Assembly (NCBI RefSeq): GCF_025642745.1
Contig: NZ_JANZKP010000038.1
Coordinates: 1 to 34,666 of the forward strand
DNA length: 34,666 nucleotides
Origin: Cellulomonas sp. RIT-PI-Y
GTDB taxonomy: Bacteria; Actinomycetota; Actinomycetes; Actinomycetales; Cellulomonadaceae
Direction: 5' to 3'
A model generated the notes under the pieces. The model did not search any database and was not told the origin of the DNA. It saw only the letters and a program-made list of their open reading frames with translations. Made by a program: the position numbers and the translations under genes. Positions 1 through 9,270 of this stretch are shown here, piece by piece. Position 1 is the first letter of the stretch. Every line of letters starts with the position of its first letter.

Positions 1-90
1 GCCGCACACCACGGCCACCGCCGTCCTGGGTCCTTCGCCCTCGTGCCCGACACCCTCCGCTCCGGGCACCGCCCCGGCCACCGCCGACAC
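1..90 (-). CDS. possible 5' end of a truncated divergent gene
   Basis: The minus strand is open from a GTG at 90-88 to the window edge (30 codons), with 26 of 30 codons ending in G or C, which is the local coding signature. An AGGA sequence lies about 4 bases before the GTG. The visible peptide is Gly/Ala/Val rich and runs into a hydrophobic strand (TAVAVVCG), as at the start of a nucleotide-binding fold. Too little is present to name it. In related actinobacteria a CpaE/Ssd-like gene of the Tad pilus locus often lies beside this HAD-IB gene; that is recollection, not something seen here. Confidence 0.25.
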   Translation of the reverse strand, partial: MSAVAGAVPGAEGVGHEGEGPRTAVAVVCG

Positions 91-121
91 CCCGTCCTGG
101 GGACCACCTCGCGAGACCCCC

Positions 122-163
122 ACCTGTGGACAGGTCGTCGCCCGGGAACCGCGCGGATACGCT
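122..163 (+). promoter_or_regulatory. palindrome and -10 element upstream of the HAD-IB gene
   Basis: ACCTGT-GG-ACAGGT at 122-135 is a perfect 14-bp palindrome. A TANNNT-type -10 hexamer, TACGCT, lies at 158-163, followed by a GGACAGGAG ribosome-binding sequence and ATG at 190. The palindrome lies just upstream of the expected -35 position and could be an operator for this gene or its divergent neighbour. No regulator is identified. Confidence 0.35.
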
Positions 164-189
164 CGCTCGGGACGGACAGGAGCCCGCCC

Positions 190-987
190 ATGACGTCCCC
201 GCAGCCCGGACAGCCGCGATCGGCCGCGTTCTTCGACCTGGACAAGACCGTGATCGCCACCTCCAGCGCGTCCGCCTTCGCGCGACCGTTCCTGTCCGGC
301 GGGCTGCTGACCCGCCGCGCGGTGCTGCGCTCGGCCTACGCCCAGGTCGCCTTCCTGCTCGGCAGCGCGGACGAGGGCCGGACCGAACGGCTGCGCCTGG
401 CGCTGTCCCGCACGGTCACCGGGTGGCGGGTGTCCCAGGTCGAGGAGCTGGTCGAGGCGCACGTCGACCGGGCGATCCGGCCGGTGCTGCAGCCCGAGGC
501 CGCGGCACGGATCGCGGCGCACCACGCAGCCGGCCAGGACGTGGTGATCGTCTCCGCGTCGGCGACGGAGCTGGTGCGACCGATCGCCCGGCTGCTGGGC
601 GTGGACCGGGTGATCGCCACGGTGATGACGGTCGAGGACGGCCGCTACACCGGGGAGATCGACTTCTACGCCTACGGCGAAGCCAAGGCGGTCGCGATGC
701 GGGAGCTCGCAGGACGCGAGGGGTACGACCTGGATGCCAGCTCCGCCTACACCGATTCGGCCACCGACGCACCGATGCTCGCGGCCGTGGGGCACGGCTA
801 CGTGGTGAACCCGGATCGCGGGCTGCGCCGCCTGGCGGCACGGCACGGCTGGCAGCCGGTCAGCTTCCGGGGTGCGCGGGTGGAGGTCGAGGCGCGCCGC
901 CGGTTGCGGATCGGTGCGGTGGTGGCGACGGCGGCCGCGGGACTCGCCCTCGGCGTGGGCCTGCGTCGGGGACCGACCGCTTCCTGA
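190..987 (+). CDS. HAD-IB family phosphatase with C-terminal membrane anchor
   Basis: A 265-residue haloacid-dehalogenase phosphatase of subfamily IB (SerB-like). Motif I is FFDLDKT with the nucleophile Asp16 and acid/base Asp18. A conserved Lys follows in GEAKAVAM, and the acidic motif is YTDSATDAPML. The last 30 residues hold one hydrophobic segment between Arg-rich flanks, so the enzyme is probably tethered to the inner face of the membrane. The substrate is not evident; family members act on phosphoserine or lipid head-group phosphates. The frame is open further upstream, but ATG 190 is preferred because GGACAGGAG lies just before it and the residues upstream are Arg/Pro-rich non-coding-like sequence. 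It converges on the Fic-like gene. Confidence 0.85.
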   Translation: MTSPQPGQPRSAAFFDLDKTVIATSSASAFARPFLSGGLLTRRAVLRSAYAQVAFLLGSADEGRTERLRLALSRTVTGWRVSQVEELVEAHVDRAIRPVLQPEAAARIAAHHAAGQDVVIVSASATELVRPIARLLGVDRVIATVMTVEDGRYTGEIDFYAYGEAKAVAMRELAGREGYDLDASSAYTDSATDAPMLAAVGHGYVVNPDRGLRRLAARHGWQPVSFRGARVEVEARRRLRIGAVVATAAAGLALGVGLRRGPTAS

Positions 988-1008
988 GACGCCGTCCCGC
1001 ATCGCGAA

Positions 1009-1028
1009 CAGGTGCGCGCACCCACCTG
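1009..1028. terminator. weak hairpin after the HAD-IB gene
   Basis: CAGGTG and CACCTG form a 6-bp inverted repeat 22 bases after the HAD stop codon, with a nested GGTGC-GC-GCACC palindrome as the alternative fold. There is no T-run. It is a possible terminator, much weaker than others in this window. Confidence 0.3.
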
Positions 1029-1069
1029 GGACTTCACGCGGACCCCTTCCCAGCGGGCGCGGGGAGTGC

Positions 1070-1085
1070 TGTGATCGGCCTCACA
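1070..1085. promoter_or_regulatory. perfect CRP-type palindrome
   Basis: TGTGA-TCGGCC-TCACA matches the CRP/cAMP-receptor consensus TGTGA-N6-TCACA exactly. It lies in the 215-base gap between the convergent ends of the HAD-IB gene and the Fic-like gene, where no recognised gene starts. A CATAGG hexamer at 1127-1132 is at about the right distance for a class I CRP-activated promoter reading rightwards, antisense to the Fic-like gene. I see no ORF with coding composition downstream. The rest of the gap (988-1202) holds nothing else I recognise. Confidence 0.4.
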
Positions 1086-1202
1086 ACAGAATGGTCTCGG
1101 GGGAACCCACGCGCGATCCGTCCACGCATAGGACGCGTCGACCGGGCTGGTCCCGTAGCGACGTCTTCACTGCACGCCTGCTAGCCCCCGCAGACCATGT
1201 GT

Positions 1203-2183
1203 TCAGCGACGGCGCTCCTCGCGGGCGCCGTCGTCTGTGTCCGGCGCCGCAGCCGGATCGTCCTCGCCCACCGGGGACTCGCCCAGCCGCCCCGCGAGCA
1301 CCGCCTCCGCGACCACCCGGCCGGCCTCGGCCCCGTCGACCACCGAACGCGCACAGGACGCGATCCAGCCGGCGACCCCGTCCGGGCTCCCGGTGGCGAA
1401 GCCCGCCGCGGCCCCCAGATACGGATTCGGCGACTGCGCCCACGACTCCTCGGCCACGACGGCGCCGGTCGGGTCCAGCCCGCGCGTCACGAGCACCAGC
1501 CGTGCCGCCGCACGGGCCACGATGCCGTTGCCCGCGGCGAACGGCCGCAGCGCCAGCACCTCCCCGTGCAGCACCGCGGCGGCGACCACGGCCGGGGCCC
1601 GGGTGGTCGACAGCATGCGGGCCAGCAGGGTCATCCGGCCGGCCAGCACCGCTCCGGTCGGTGCAGGCCCCAGGCCGGTGAGGTCGCGGGGCGGCTCGTC
1701 ACCGCGCAGCCGGCCCAGCTCCGTCGACGGCAGCAGGTCCCGCATCGCCGCGGTGTGCAGCCGGGCGAGCAGCTCCCCCAGCGGCGGCACCGGGGGTCCA
1801 CCGGGCGCGCCGAGATCCGGGCGCCAGCGCGCGGCCAGTGTGGTGGCGCGCAGCGCCCCGGCCACCACGGCCAGATCCGGGTCGTCAGCGACCGAGCCGA
1901 CCGCCAGTCGTCGCACCGACGTCAACGGGACCCGCGCGCCGTCGACCGCCGCACTGCCCCGGACCGCGCGCAGGTCGGCCTCGGCGCGGACCTCGCGCCA
2001 GCGCCGCCGGAACCCCTCGTGCCAGCGCAGCTCCTCGCAAGCGGTCCGGGCCGCCTCGACCGCGTCGGCGACCCCGGCCAACCCGAGCAGCCCGGCCAGC
2101 GGATCCGGGCCGTCGTCCGCCGGTCGCTCGGCACGCGGTCGTCCCACGCTCGGTCCCGGCCCCAGTCCCGACGACACGCTCAC
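1203..2183 (-). CDS. Fic-fold protein with degenerate active site
   Basis: A 326-residue protein with the Fic/DOC helical core. The signature loop HPFx(D/E)GNGRxxR appears at residues 213-224 as RPFAAGNGIVAR: the catalytic His is Arg, the metal-binding acid is Ala and the first Arg is Ile, while the GNG anion hole remains. An inhibitory-helix-like SAAVDG motif (compare S/TxxxEG) lies at 77-82. AMPylation activity is therefore unlikely; it may act by binding. Related actinobacterial proteins are often labelled simply 'oxidoreductase' or 'Fic family'. The C-terminus is a charged, disordered tail. The GTG start at 2183 follows a -10-like TAGGGT by 6 bases, so the message may be leaderless. It diverges from the malic enzyme. 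Confidence 0.7.
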   Translation of the reverse strand: MSVSSGLGPGPSVGRPRAERPADDGPDPLAGLLGLAGVADAVEAARTACEELRWHEGFRRRWREVRAEADLRAVRGSAAVDGARVPLTSVRRLAVGSVADDPDLAVVAGALRATTLAARWRPDLGAPGGPPVPPLGELLARLHTAAMRDLLPSTELGRLRGDEPPRDLTGLGPAPTGAVLAGRMTLLARMLSTTRAPAVVAAAVLHGEVLALRPFAAGNGIVARAAARLVLVTRGLDPTGAVVAEESWAQSPNPYLGAAAGFATGSPDGVAGWIASCARSVVDGAEAGRVVAEAVLAGRLGESPVGEDDPAAAPDTDDGAREERRR

Positions 2184-2189
2184 CCGTCC

Positions 2190-2195
2190 ACCCTA
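2190..2195 (-). promoter_or_regulatory. -10 element, leaderless Fic-like gene
   Basis: On the minus strand TAGGGT is followed by 6 bases (GGACGG) and the GTG start. This spacing puts the transcription start at or next to the start codon. Confidence 0.45.
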
Positions 2196-2224
2196 GGTCC
2201 GGATGCGCGCGCCGTGACACGCGC

Positions 2225-2230
2225 CACAAT
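2225..2230 (+). promoter_or_regulatory. -10 element, leaderless malic enzyme gene
   Basis: CACAAT is followed by 7 bases and ATG 2238. No Shine-Dalgarno sequence precedes the start. The same CACAAT arrangement precedes the SHOCT gene at 29380. Confidence 0.45.
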
Positions 2231-2237
2231 GGCCCTC

Positions 2238-3671
2238 ATGTCGACGCCGACCGTGTCCTCGTCCATCACCGCCCGCCTGCACATCGAGGCCCGACCCACG
2301 GCGGTGAGCGAGCTGACCGGGGCGATCGAGCGCTGCGGCGGCATCGTGACCGCCCTGGACGTGACCGCCTCGGGGCAGCAGCGCCTGACCATCGACGTCA
2401 CCTGCGCCACCAGCGGGCAGGAGCACGCGGCCCAGATCGTCGAGGCGGTCCGCGCCCTGCCGGGAGTCGACATCGAGCGGGTCTCGGACCGTACCTTCCT
2501 CATGCACCTGGGCGGCAAGCTGTCGATCGAGCCGAAGGTCCCGCTGCGCAACCGCGACGACCTGTCGATGGCGTACACGCCGGGGGTCGCCCGGGTGTGC
2601 GAGGCGATCGCCGCCCGGCCCGAGGACGCCCGCCGCCTCACGATCAAGCGGAACACCATCGCCGTGGTCACCGACGGCAGCGCGGTGCTCGGGCTCGGCG
2701 ACATCGGCCCGTTGGCCTCGCTGCCGGTGATGGAGGGCAAGGCGGCGCTGTTCAAGCGGTTCGCCGGGATCGACGCGTTCCCGCTCGCCCTGGACACCCA
2801 GGACATCGACGAGATCGTGGAGACCGTGGTCCGGGTCGCCCCGGTGTTCGCCGGGATCAACCTGGAGGACATCTCCGCGCCGCGCTGCTTCGAGGTCGAG
2901 CGCCGGCTGCGGGAACGGCTGGACATCCCGGTGTTCCACGACGACCAGCACGGGACCGCGATCGTGGTGACCGCCGCGCTGACCAACGCGCTGCGCGTGG
3001 TCGGCAAGCAGATGCAGGACGTGCGGATCGTGCTGTCCGGCGCGGGGGCGGCCGGCACCGCGGTGCTCAAGCTGCTGCTGGCCGACGGCGCACGCGACGT
3101 GGTGGTGGCCGACATCGACGGGATCGTGCACCCCGACCGCGACCTCGCCTCCCCGGAGCTGCGCTGGATCGCCGAGCAGACCAACCCGCGCCGGCTGTCC
3201 GGGACGCTGCGCGGCGCGATCGCCGGGGCGGACGTCTTCATCGGCGTCAGTGCACCCGACATCCTCACCGGCGAGGACCTGGCGACCATGAACTCCGACG
3301 CCATCGTGTTCGCCCTGGCGAACCCGCGGCCGGAGGTGGACCCCGCGGTCGCCGCCCAGCACGCCGCCGTGGTCGGCACCGGAAGGTCGGACGTGGCCAA
3401 CCAGATCAACAACGTGCTGGCGTTTCCGGGGGTGTTCCGCGGCCTGCTGGACGCCCAGTCGCACACCATCACCGACGACATGCTGCTGGCCGCCGCCCGG
3501 GCTCTGGCCTCGGTGGTCACCCCGGAGGAACTGAACCCGGCCTACATCATCCCGAGCGTCTTCCACCCGGACGTGGCAGCGATCGTCGCGGCAGCGGTGA
3601 CCGAGGTGGCCCTCGCCGGGGCGGAGCCGCGGGCGGACACCGGGGCGATCGCGACGCTGCCGGGCTTCTGA
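2238..3671 (+). CDS. NAD-dependent malic enzyme
   Basis: A 477-residue malic enzyme that oxidatively decarboxylates L-malate to pyruvate and CO2 in the cytoplasm, linking the TCA cycle to pyruvate. The first 85 residues or so form an ACT-like regulatory domain. The catalytic domain follows, with AYTPGVARVCEAI (catalytic Tyr), VTDGSAVLGLGDIGP, MEGKAALFKRF (catalytic Lys), INLEDISAPRCFEVE and FHDDQHGTAIV (metal ligands). The NAD-binding domain has GAGAAGTAVLKLL and later ALANPRPEVDP. Cofactor preference is inferred from family membership. A second in-frame ATG lies at 2229; 2238 is chosen because CACAAT sits 7 bases upstream, as in a leaderless gene. A short hairpin follows the stop. Confidence 0.92.
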   Translation: MSTPTVSSSITARLHIEARPTAVSELTGAIERCGGIVTALDVTASGQQRLTIDVTCATSGQEHAAQIVEAVRALPGVDIERVSDRTFLMHLGGKLSIEPKVPLRNRDDLSMAYTPGVARVCEAIAARPEDARRLTIKRNTIAVVTDGSAVLGLGDIGPLASLPVMEGKAALFKRFAGIDAFPLALDTQDIDEIVETVVRVAPVFAGINLEDISAPRCFEVERRLRERLDIPVFHDDQHGTAIVVTAALTNALRVVGKQMQDVRIVLSGAGAAGTAVLKLLLADGARDVVVADIDGIVHPDRDLASPELRWIAEQTNPRRLSGTLRGAIAGADVFIGVSAPDILTGEDLATMNSDAIVFALANPRPEVDPAVAAQHAAVVGTGRSDVANQINNVLAFPGVFRGLLDAQSHTITDDMLLAAARALASVVTPEELNPAYIIPSVFHPDVAAIVAAAVTEVALAGAEPRADTGAIATLPGF

Positions 3672-3685
3672 GCCCGCGGCGGGCT
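3671..3685. terminator. compact hairpin between convergent stop codons
   Basis: AGCCCG-CGG-CGGGCT begins on the last base of the malic enzyme stop codon and overlaps the stop codon of the small minus-strand ORF. A 6-bp GC stem without a T-run could act in both directions. Confidence 0.4.
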
Positions 3686-3803
3686 ACTCGCTCAGCGCCA
3701 GGACCTCGCCCCCGGCCCCGATCGCCCAGGCGTCGGCGGGGGCCGGGTCGTCGACGTTCCAGCCGAGCGACGCCATGCTGTCCTCGGTGTGCTCGGTCTC
3801 CAC
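3684..3803 (-). CDS. small hypothetical protein, 39 residues
   Basis: A short minus-strand ORF read from GTG 3803, or from the in-frame ATG at 3776 (30 residues). Every codon of the 30-codon ATG form and of the nine codons before it ends in G or C, and the bias stops upstream of the GTG, as expected of a real gene start. GGAGG abuts the GTG, whereas GAGGA lies 5-6 bases before the ATG, so the ATG start is also plausible. The peptide is acidic and contains SLGWNVDDPAPADAW and ends GGEVLALSE. It shows no membrane segment or known motif. Its start region overlaps the divergent rlmC promoter. Function unknown; that it is real is inferred from codon use. Confidence 0.5.
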   Translation of the reverse strand: METEHTEDSMASLGWNVDDPAPADAWAIGAGGEVLALSE

Positions 3804-3809
3804 CCTCCG

Positions 3810-3815
3810 TACGAT
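3810..3815 (+). promoter_or_regulatory. -10 element, leaderless rlmC
   Basis: TACGAT is followed by TGCCCG and the GTG start at 3822. No Shine-Dalgarno sequence is present. Confidence 0.5.
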
Positions 3816-3821
3816 TGCCCG

Positions 3822-4949
3822 GTGCTGCGCCTGATCTGCCCTCACTACGACGCCTTCCGGTGCCGTAGCTGCACGCTGATCGAGCAGGACTACGACCAGC
3901 AGGTCGCCGACAAGCAGCGCCGCTGCCAGGAACTGCTCGGGCCGGGGGTCGCGTGGCTGGACCCGGTGCTCAGCACGCCGAACGCGTTCCGCAACAAGGC
4001 GAAGCTGGTGGTCGGCGGCACGACGGCAGCCCCGACGCTGGGCATCCTGGACCCGGAGGGAGCCGGGGTCGACCTGCGGGACTGCCAGCTCTACCCCCCG
4101 GAGCTGCAGGCGGCCTTCGACCCGCTCGCGCGGTTCATCACCCGCGCCGGGCTGGAGCCCTACGACGTCCCCGCACGGCGCGGTGAGCTGAAGAACGTGC
4201 TGGTCACCCAGTCCCCGGACCGCGAGCTGATGGTCCGGTTCGTGCTGCGCAGCACCGAGGCACTCGCCCGGATCCGCAAGCACCTGCCGTCGTTGCAGGC
4301 GGAGCTGCCGGGGCTGGCGGTCGCGACGGTGAACGTGCTGCCCGAGCACAAGGCCGTGCTGGAGGGTGACCGGGAGATCGTGCTCACCGCGTCGGACACC
4401 CTGCGGATGCGGCTGAACGGACTGGACCTGCACCTGCGGCCGCAGAGCTTCTTCCAGACCAACACCGCGGTCGCCGCGGAGCTCTACCGGATCGGCCGGG
4501 AGTGGGCGGACCGGGCCGATCCGCGCACGGTCTGGGACCTGTACTGCGGGGTGGGCGGCTTCGCGCTGCACGTCGCGGCGCCGGGACGGCAGGTCACCGG
4601 CATCGAGTGGAGCACCGAGGCCATCGCCTCAGCGGAGCAGACCGCCGCGGAGTCGGGGCTGCCGGGGCTGCGGTTCGCCGCGGGGGACGCGACGGAGTTC
4701 GCGGTCACCGCGGACGCGCCGCCGGACCTGGTGATCGTGAACCCGCCGCGCCGGGGCGTCGGGCCGCGGCTGGCGGCCTGGCTGGAGGAGTCGGGCGTCC
4801 GGGACGTGCTCTACTCGTCCTGCAACGCGGTGTCGCTGGCCCGGGACCTGGAGTCGATGCCGTCGTTGCGCCCGGTGCGGGCCCGTCTGCTGGACATGTT
4901 CCCGCAGACCGGTCACTACGAGGTCGCGGTGATGCTGCGCCGGGCCTGA
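3822..4949 (+). CDS. rlmC: 23S rRNA (uracil-747-C5) methyltransferase RlmC
   Basis: A 375-residue SAM-dependent RNA methyltransferase of the RlmC/RlmD (RumB/RumA) family, the same length as the E. coli enzyme. It methylates one uracil of 23S rRNA. Four cysteines that would hold a [4Fe-4S] cluster are at 6, 14, 17 and 88 (CPHYDAFRCRSC and later RDCQLY). The SAM-binding motif is WDLYCGVGGFALHVA, the catalytic base region is VIVNPPRRGVG, and the nucleophile is Cys334 in YSSCNAVSLARDL. The QSFFQTN substrate motif is also present. The GTG start at 3822 is set by the cysteine spacing and by TACGAT six bases upstream. The cluster spacing favours RlmC over RlmD. Confidence 0.9.
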   Translation: MLRLICPHYDAFRCRSCTLIEQDYDQQVADKQRRCQELLGPGVAWLDPVLSTPNAFRNKAKLVVGGTTAAPTLGILDPEGAGVDLRDCQLYPPELQAAFDPLARFITRAGLEPYDVPARRGELKNVLVTQSPDRELMVRFVLRSTEALARIRKHLPSLQAELPGLAVATVNVLPEHKAVLEGDREIVLTASDTLRMRLNGLDLHLRPQSFFQTNTAVAAELYRIGREWADRADPRTVWDLYCGVGGFALHVAAPGRQVTGIEWSTEAIASAEQTAAESGLPGLRFAAGDATEFAVTADAPPDLVIVNPPRRGVGPRLAAWLEESGVRDVLYSSCNAVSLARDLESMPSLRPVRARLLDMFPQTGHYEVAVMLRRA

Positions 4950-4998
4950 GGGCTTTTCGTCCCATGTCTATCCCGGGTGCGTCCGGGAGCATGAGCAC

Positions 4999-5820
4999 GT
5001 GCTGACCGTCACCGAGGCCCTCGACTACCAGACCGGCGCCGCGCGGACCAAGACCGATCTGGCCCGCCGGCCCTGGGTGTACCTGGTGAACACCATGCTC
5101 GCCGGGGCGTACATCGGCATCGGTGTGGTGATCATGACCACCGCCGGGGGTCCGTTGAAGGACGCCGGGTCCGGGCTCGCGCCGCTGGTGCAGGGCCTGG
5201 TGTTCGGCGTCGCCCTGACCATCGTGGTGGTGGCCGGCGGCGAGCTGGCGACCAGCGCGATGATGGTCTTCGTCCAGGGCGCCCTCCGGCGGTCGATCAG
5301 CTGGACCCGGGCGGGAGCGACCCTGCTGGCCTGCCTGGCCGGGAACCTGCTCGGTGCGCTGGTGTTCGCCGGGATCCTGCACTTCTCCGGCGCGCTCGGC
5401 CCGGACACCTCCGCGGGCGGCACCCTCGCCGGGATGATCGCGCACAAGGCCGAGGAGTCGAACACCGAGCTCTTCTTCCGCGGCATCCTGTGCAACCTGA
5501 TGGTGTGCCTGGCGATCTGGTGCGCCGGACGCCTGCAGAACGAGGTCGCCAAGATCATCGTGATCTTCGCCTGCGTGATGGTCTTCATCACCTCCGGCTT
5601 CGAGCACGTGGTGGCGAACATGACCACGTTCGGCTTCGGCCTGTTCGGCGACCTGCCGCACGCGACGATCGGGGAGTTCGCCAGGAACGTGCTGTTCGTC
5701 GGGCTGGGCAACCTGGTCGGCGGCGGGCTGCTGGTCGGCGCCGCGAACGTGGTCGCCGCCTCCCCCGCGCCGGTCGCCGAGCTGCCGCTCCAGCGCACCC
5801 CGGAGACCGTCGACGCCTGA
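4999..5820 (+). CDS. formate/nitrite transporter family channel
   Basis: A 273-residue FNT-family (FocA/NirC) pentameric channel for small monovalent anions such as formate, nitrite or acetate. Six membrane segments are visible. Family landmarks include NTMLAGAYIGIG, the broken helix AGGELATSAMMV (L-A-T where FocA has L-F-T), a Lys in AHKAEESNTELF, the Asn in GILCNLMVCLAIW, and the pore His in SGFEHVVANM. GTG 4999 is preceded by GGGAG at 9 bases. It lies 49 bases after rlmC and upstream of a membrane protein and acetyl-CoA synthetase, so acetate or formate traffic is a reasonable guess; specificity cannot be read from sequence. Confidence 0.85.
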   Translation: MLTVTEALDYQTGAARTKTDLARRPWVYLVNTMLAGAYIGIGVVIMTTAGGPLKDAGSGLAPLVQGLVFGVALTIVVVAGGELATSAMMVFVQGALRRSISWTRAGATLLACLAGNLLGALVFAGILHFSGALGPDTSAGGTLAGMIAHKAEESNTELFFRGILCNLMVCLAIWCAGRLQNEVAKIIVIFACVMVFITSGFEHVVANMTTFGFGLFGDLPHATIGEFARNVLFVGLGNLVGGGLLVGAANVVAASPAPVAELPLQRTPETVDA

Positions 5821-5930
5821 GCCCGGTCGGGTCGCGCCCGCCCCGCTCGCGAGGGTCGGCGCCGGGACGCGGTCAGGTCTCGATCCGGTCGACCCGGGCG
5901 TGCCGCCGCGCGCTCGCCGGTGCGCCCGCC

Positions 5931-5936
5931 TACCGT
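5931..5936 (+). promoter_or_regulatory. candidate -10 of the disordered membrane protein gene
   Basis: TACCGT lies 86 bases upstream of ATG 6023, giving a leader of about 80 bases with a good ribosome-binding site. The rest of the 5821-6022 gap shows only imperfect GC-rich repeats. Confidence 0.25.
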
Positions 5937-6022
5937 CGTGGCACCAGAGACCCCGCCCGACCAGGCACTGACGGGTCGAGATCAGCCGCGGGGACGCCCG
6001 TCGGCGACGCGAGGAGCCCGAG

Positions 6023-7126
6023 ATGAGCACCACCCCGGAGCAGCAGCCCACCGACGACGACCGCGCCACCCCGGCGGCCGACGACGCGACCGCCCCTGCC
6101 GCCGCTGCCGAATCCGCGCCGACGACCGGGGACACCTCCGCGGAGGAGCCCACCTCGACGACCGAGGACCTCCCCGCAGCGGATCCCGCGCCCGCGCACG
6201 ACGACGCCCTCGCGGCCGGTGCCGCCTCGACGACCGGCACCCCCGCCCGTGGCGCCGCCCACGTGCAGAGCCGCCGGGCTCCGGTCGCCCCGGAGCCGAT
6301 CGAGGACGAGGACCTCCCGCGTCCGGACACCGCCCCGACCACCGCGCTACCGGCCCTGGACGACCCGCTGACCGGCCCGCTGCCGGAGCCGGTGGCGACG
6401 ACCACCGGCGAGTCCGCCGCCGTGCGCCGCACCAGCTTCCGCACCGACTACGACGTCCCCGGCACCGCCGCGCCGGACCGGTTCTCCGCGACCCCGCCGC
6501 CCGCACCCGCCCCGGTCTCCCCGCCGTACGGCACCGACCTGCCCGGCACCGGCCCCGCGGACGATCAGGTCCCCCCGGGCGACGCCACCGTCCCGGTCCC
6601 GGAGGCCACACCGGCCCCGTTCCCGGTCACGCCGGCCCCGGTGACCGAGCAGCAGCCGCGCCGCGTCCGTGAACCGCGCCGCGGTGGGATCGGCCGACTC
6701 CTGCTGGGCCTGCTGATCGGCCTGGTCGCCGGAGCTGCCGGCCTCTGGCTGGTGCTGTTCGGGCAGTCCCGGATCCTGGGCGTGCAGGCGCCGGGCTGGG
6801 ACGCGTCCTACGACCCGTTGGGCGTGGTGCTGGTGACGGTCGGCGTGCTGGTCCTGGTCGCCCTGGTCGGGTTCGGCGCCTGGTCGACCGCCGCACCGCT
6901 GACCGCGGGCCTGCTGAGCACGGTGATCGGCGTGGTGTACCTCTACGTCCCCGCGACCACGCACGCGGACACGGTGTCCTGGCTGGCCACCGATCACACC
7001 CTCGGATCGGTGGAGCGGACGGTGGTGGCGGCGACGTCGGGCACCCTGTTCGTCACCGGCGCGCTGCTGCTGGCGACCGGCCTCACGTTCGCCGCGATGA
7101 ATCGTCGACGCGTTCCCCGTGCATAG
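6023..7126 (+). CDS. membrane protein with long disordered N-terminus
   Basis: A 367-residue protein of unknown function. Residues 1 to about 210 are low-complexity Pro/Ala/Thr/Asp/Glu sequence, acidic overall and surely disordered. A basic stretch (RRVREPRRGG) follows, then four hydrophobic segments: LLLGLLIGLVAGAAGLWLV, LGVVLVTVGVLVLVALVGFG, a third around LTAGLLSTVIGVVYLYV, and a last around SGTLFVTGALLLATGLTF. The N-terminus is most likely cytoplasmic. ATG 6023 has GAGGAG seven bases upstream. The stop codon is the first part of the palindrome at the acetyl-CoA synthetase promoter. No domain family is recognised. Confidence 0.75.
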   Translation: MSTTPEQQPTDDDRATPAADDATAPAAAAESAPTTGDTSAEEPTSTTEDLPAADPAPAHDDALAAGAASTTGTPARGAAHVQSRRAPVAPEPIEDEDLPRPDTAPTTALPALDDPLTGPLPEPVATTTGESAAVRRTSFRTDYDVPGTAAPDRFSATPPPAPAPVSPPYGTDLPGTGPADDQVPPGDATVPVPEATPAPFPVTPAPVTEQQPRRVREPRRGGIGRLLLGLLIGLVAGAAGLWLVLFGQSRILGVQAPGWDASYDPLGVVLVTVGVLVLVALVGFGAWSTAAPLTAGLLSTVIGVVYLYVPATTHADTVSWLATDHTLGSVERTVVAATSGTLFVTGALLLATGLTFAAMNRRRVPRA

Positions 7127-7146
7127 GACGTAAGTCCTACTAAGGT
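7124..7146 (+). promoter_or_regulatory. operator-like palindrome and -10 of the acetyl-CoA synthetase gene
   Basis: TAGGAC-GTAA-GTCCTA at 7124-7139 is a perfect inverted repeat touching a -10 hexamer TAAGGT at 7141-7146. The core GGAC-N4-GTCC resembles the DosR/DevR box core, but its position between -10 and -35 suits a repressor better than a DosR-type activator. Transcription would start near 7153, leaving a leader of about 45 bases with a strong GGGAGGA before GTG 7198. Confidence 0.5.
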
Positions 7147-7197
7147 GCTGGACGGCGGTCGATGACGACGCGCCGCCCCGCACGCTGGGAGGACACC

Positions 7198-9204
<2,007 letters not shown>

Positions 9205-9233
9205 ACGCCGGGCGCGCGGTCCGGGGCCGTGCC

Positions 9234-9239
9234 TAGACT
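9234..9239 (+). promoter_or_regulatory. -10 element of the leader peptide/symporter transcript
   Basis: TAGACT lies 31 bases upstream of the leader-peptide ATG at 9271. The predicted start near 9246 gives a short leader with AGGGGGA as ribosome-binding site. Confidence 0.45.
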
Positions 9240-9270
9240 GCTCCGGACCGCAGCGAGGACAGGGGGACGC

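Noticed and set aside
1086..1200. A tRNA-like or small-protein gene in the gap after the HAD-IB gene
   Set aside because: No cloverleaf with T-loop GGTTCRA was found, and the open frame from ATG 1091 has unbiased third positions and runs into the Fic antisense.
1207..1233. A 9-bp perfect inverted repeat CGACGGCGC/GCGCCGTCG near the end of the Fic-like gene as terminator
   Set aside because: It lies inside the coding region before the stop codon, where the Glu/Arg-rich tail explains the composition; no T-run follows.
1126..7130. Shared 10-mer GCATAGGACG at 1126 and 7121, as a possible common regulatory site
   Set aside because: Many identical 10-mer pairs are expected by chance in 34 kb of skewed composition, and only the second copy is part of a palindrome.
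7162..7197. ATG 7162 as the acetyl-CoA synthetase start
   Set aside because: No ribosome-binding site precedes it, while GGGAGGA is ideally spaced before GTG 7198 and the extra residues are Arg-rich.
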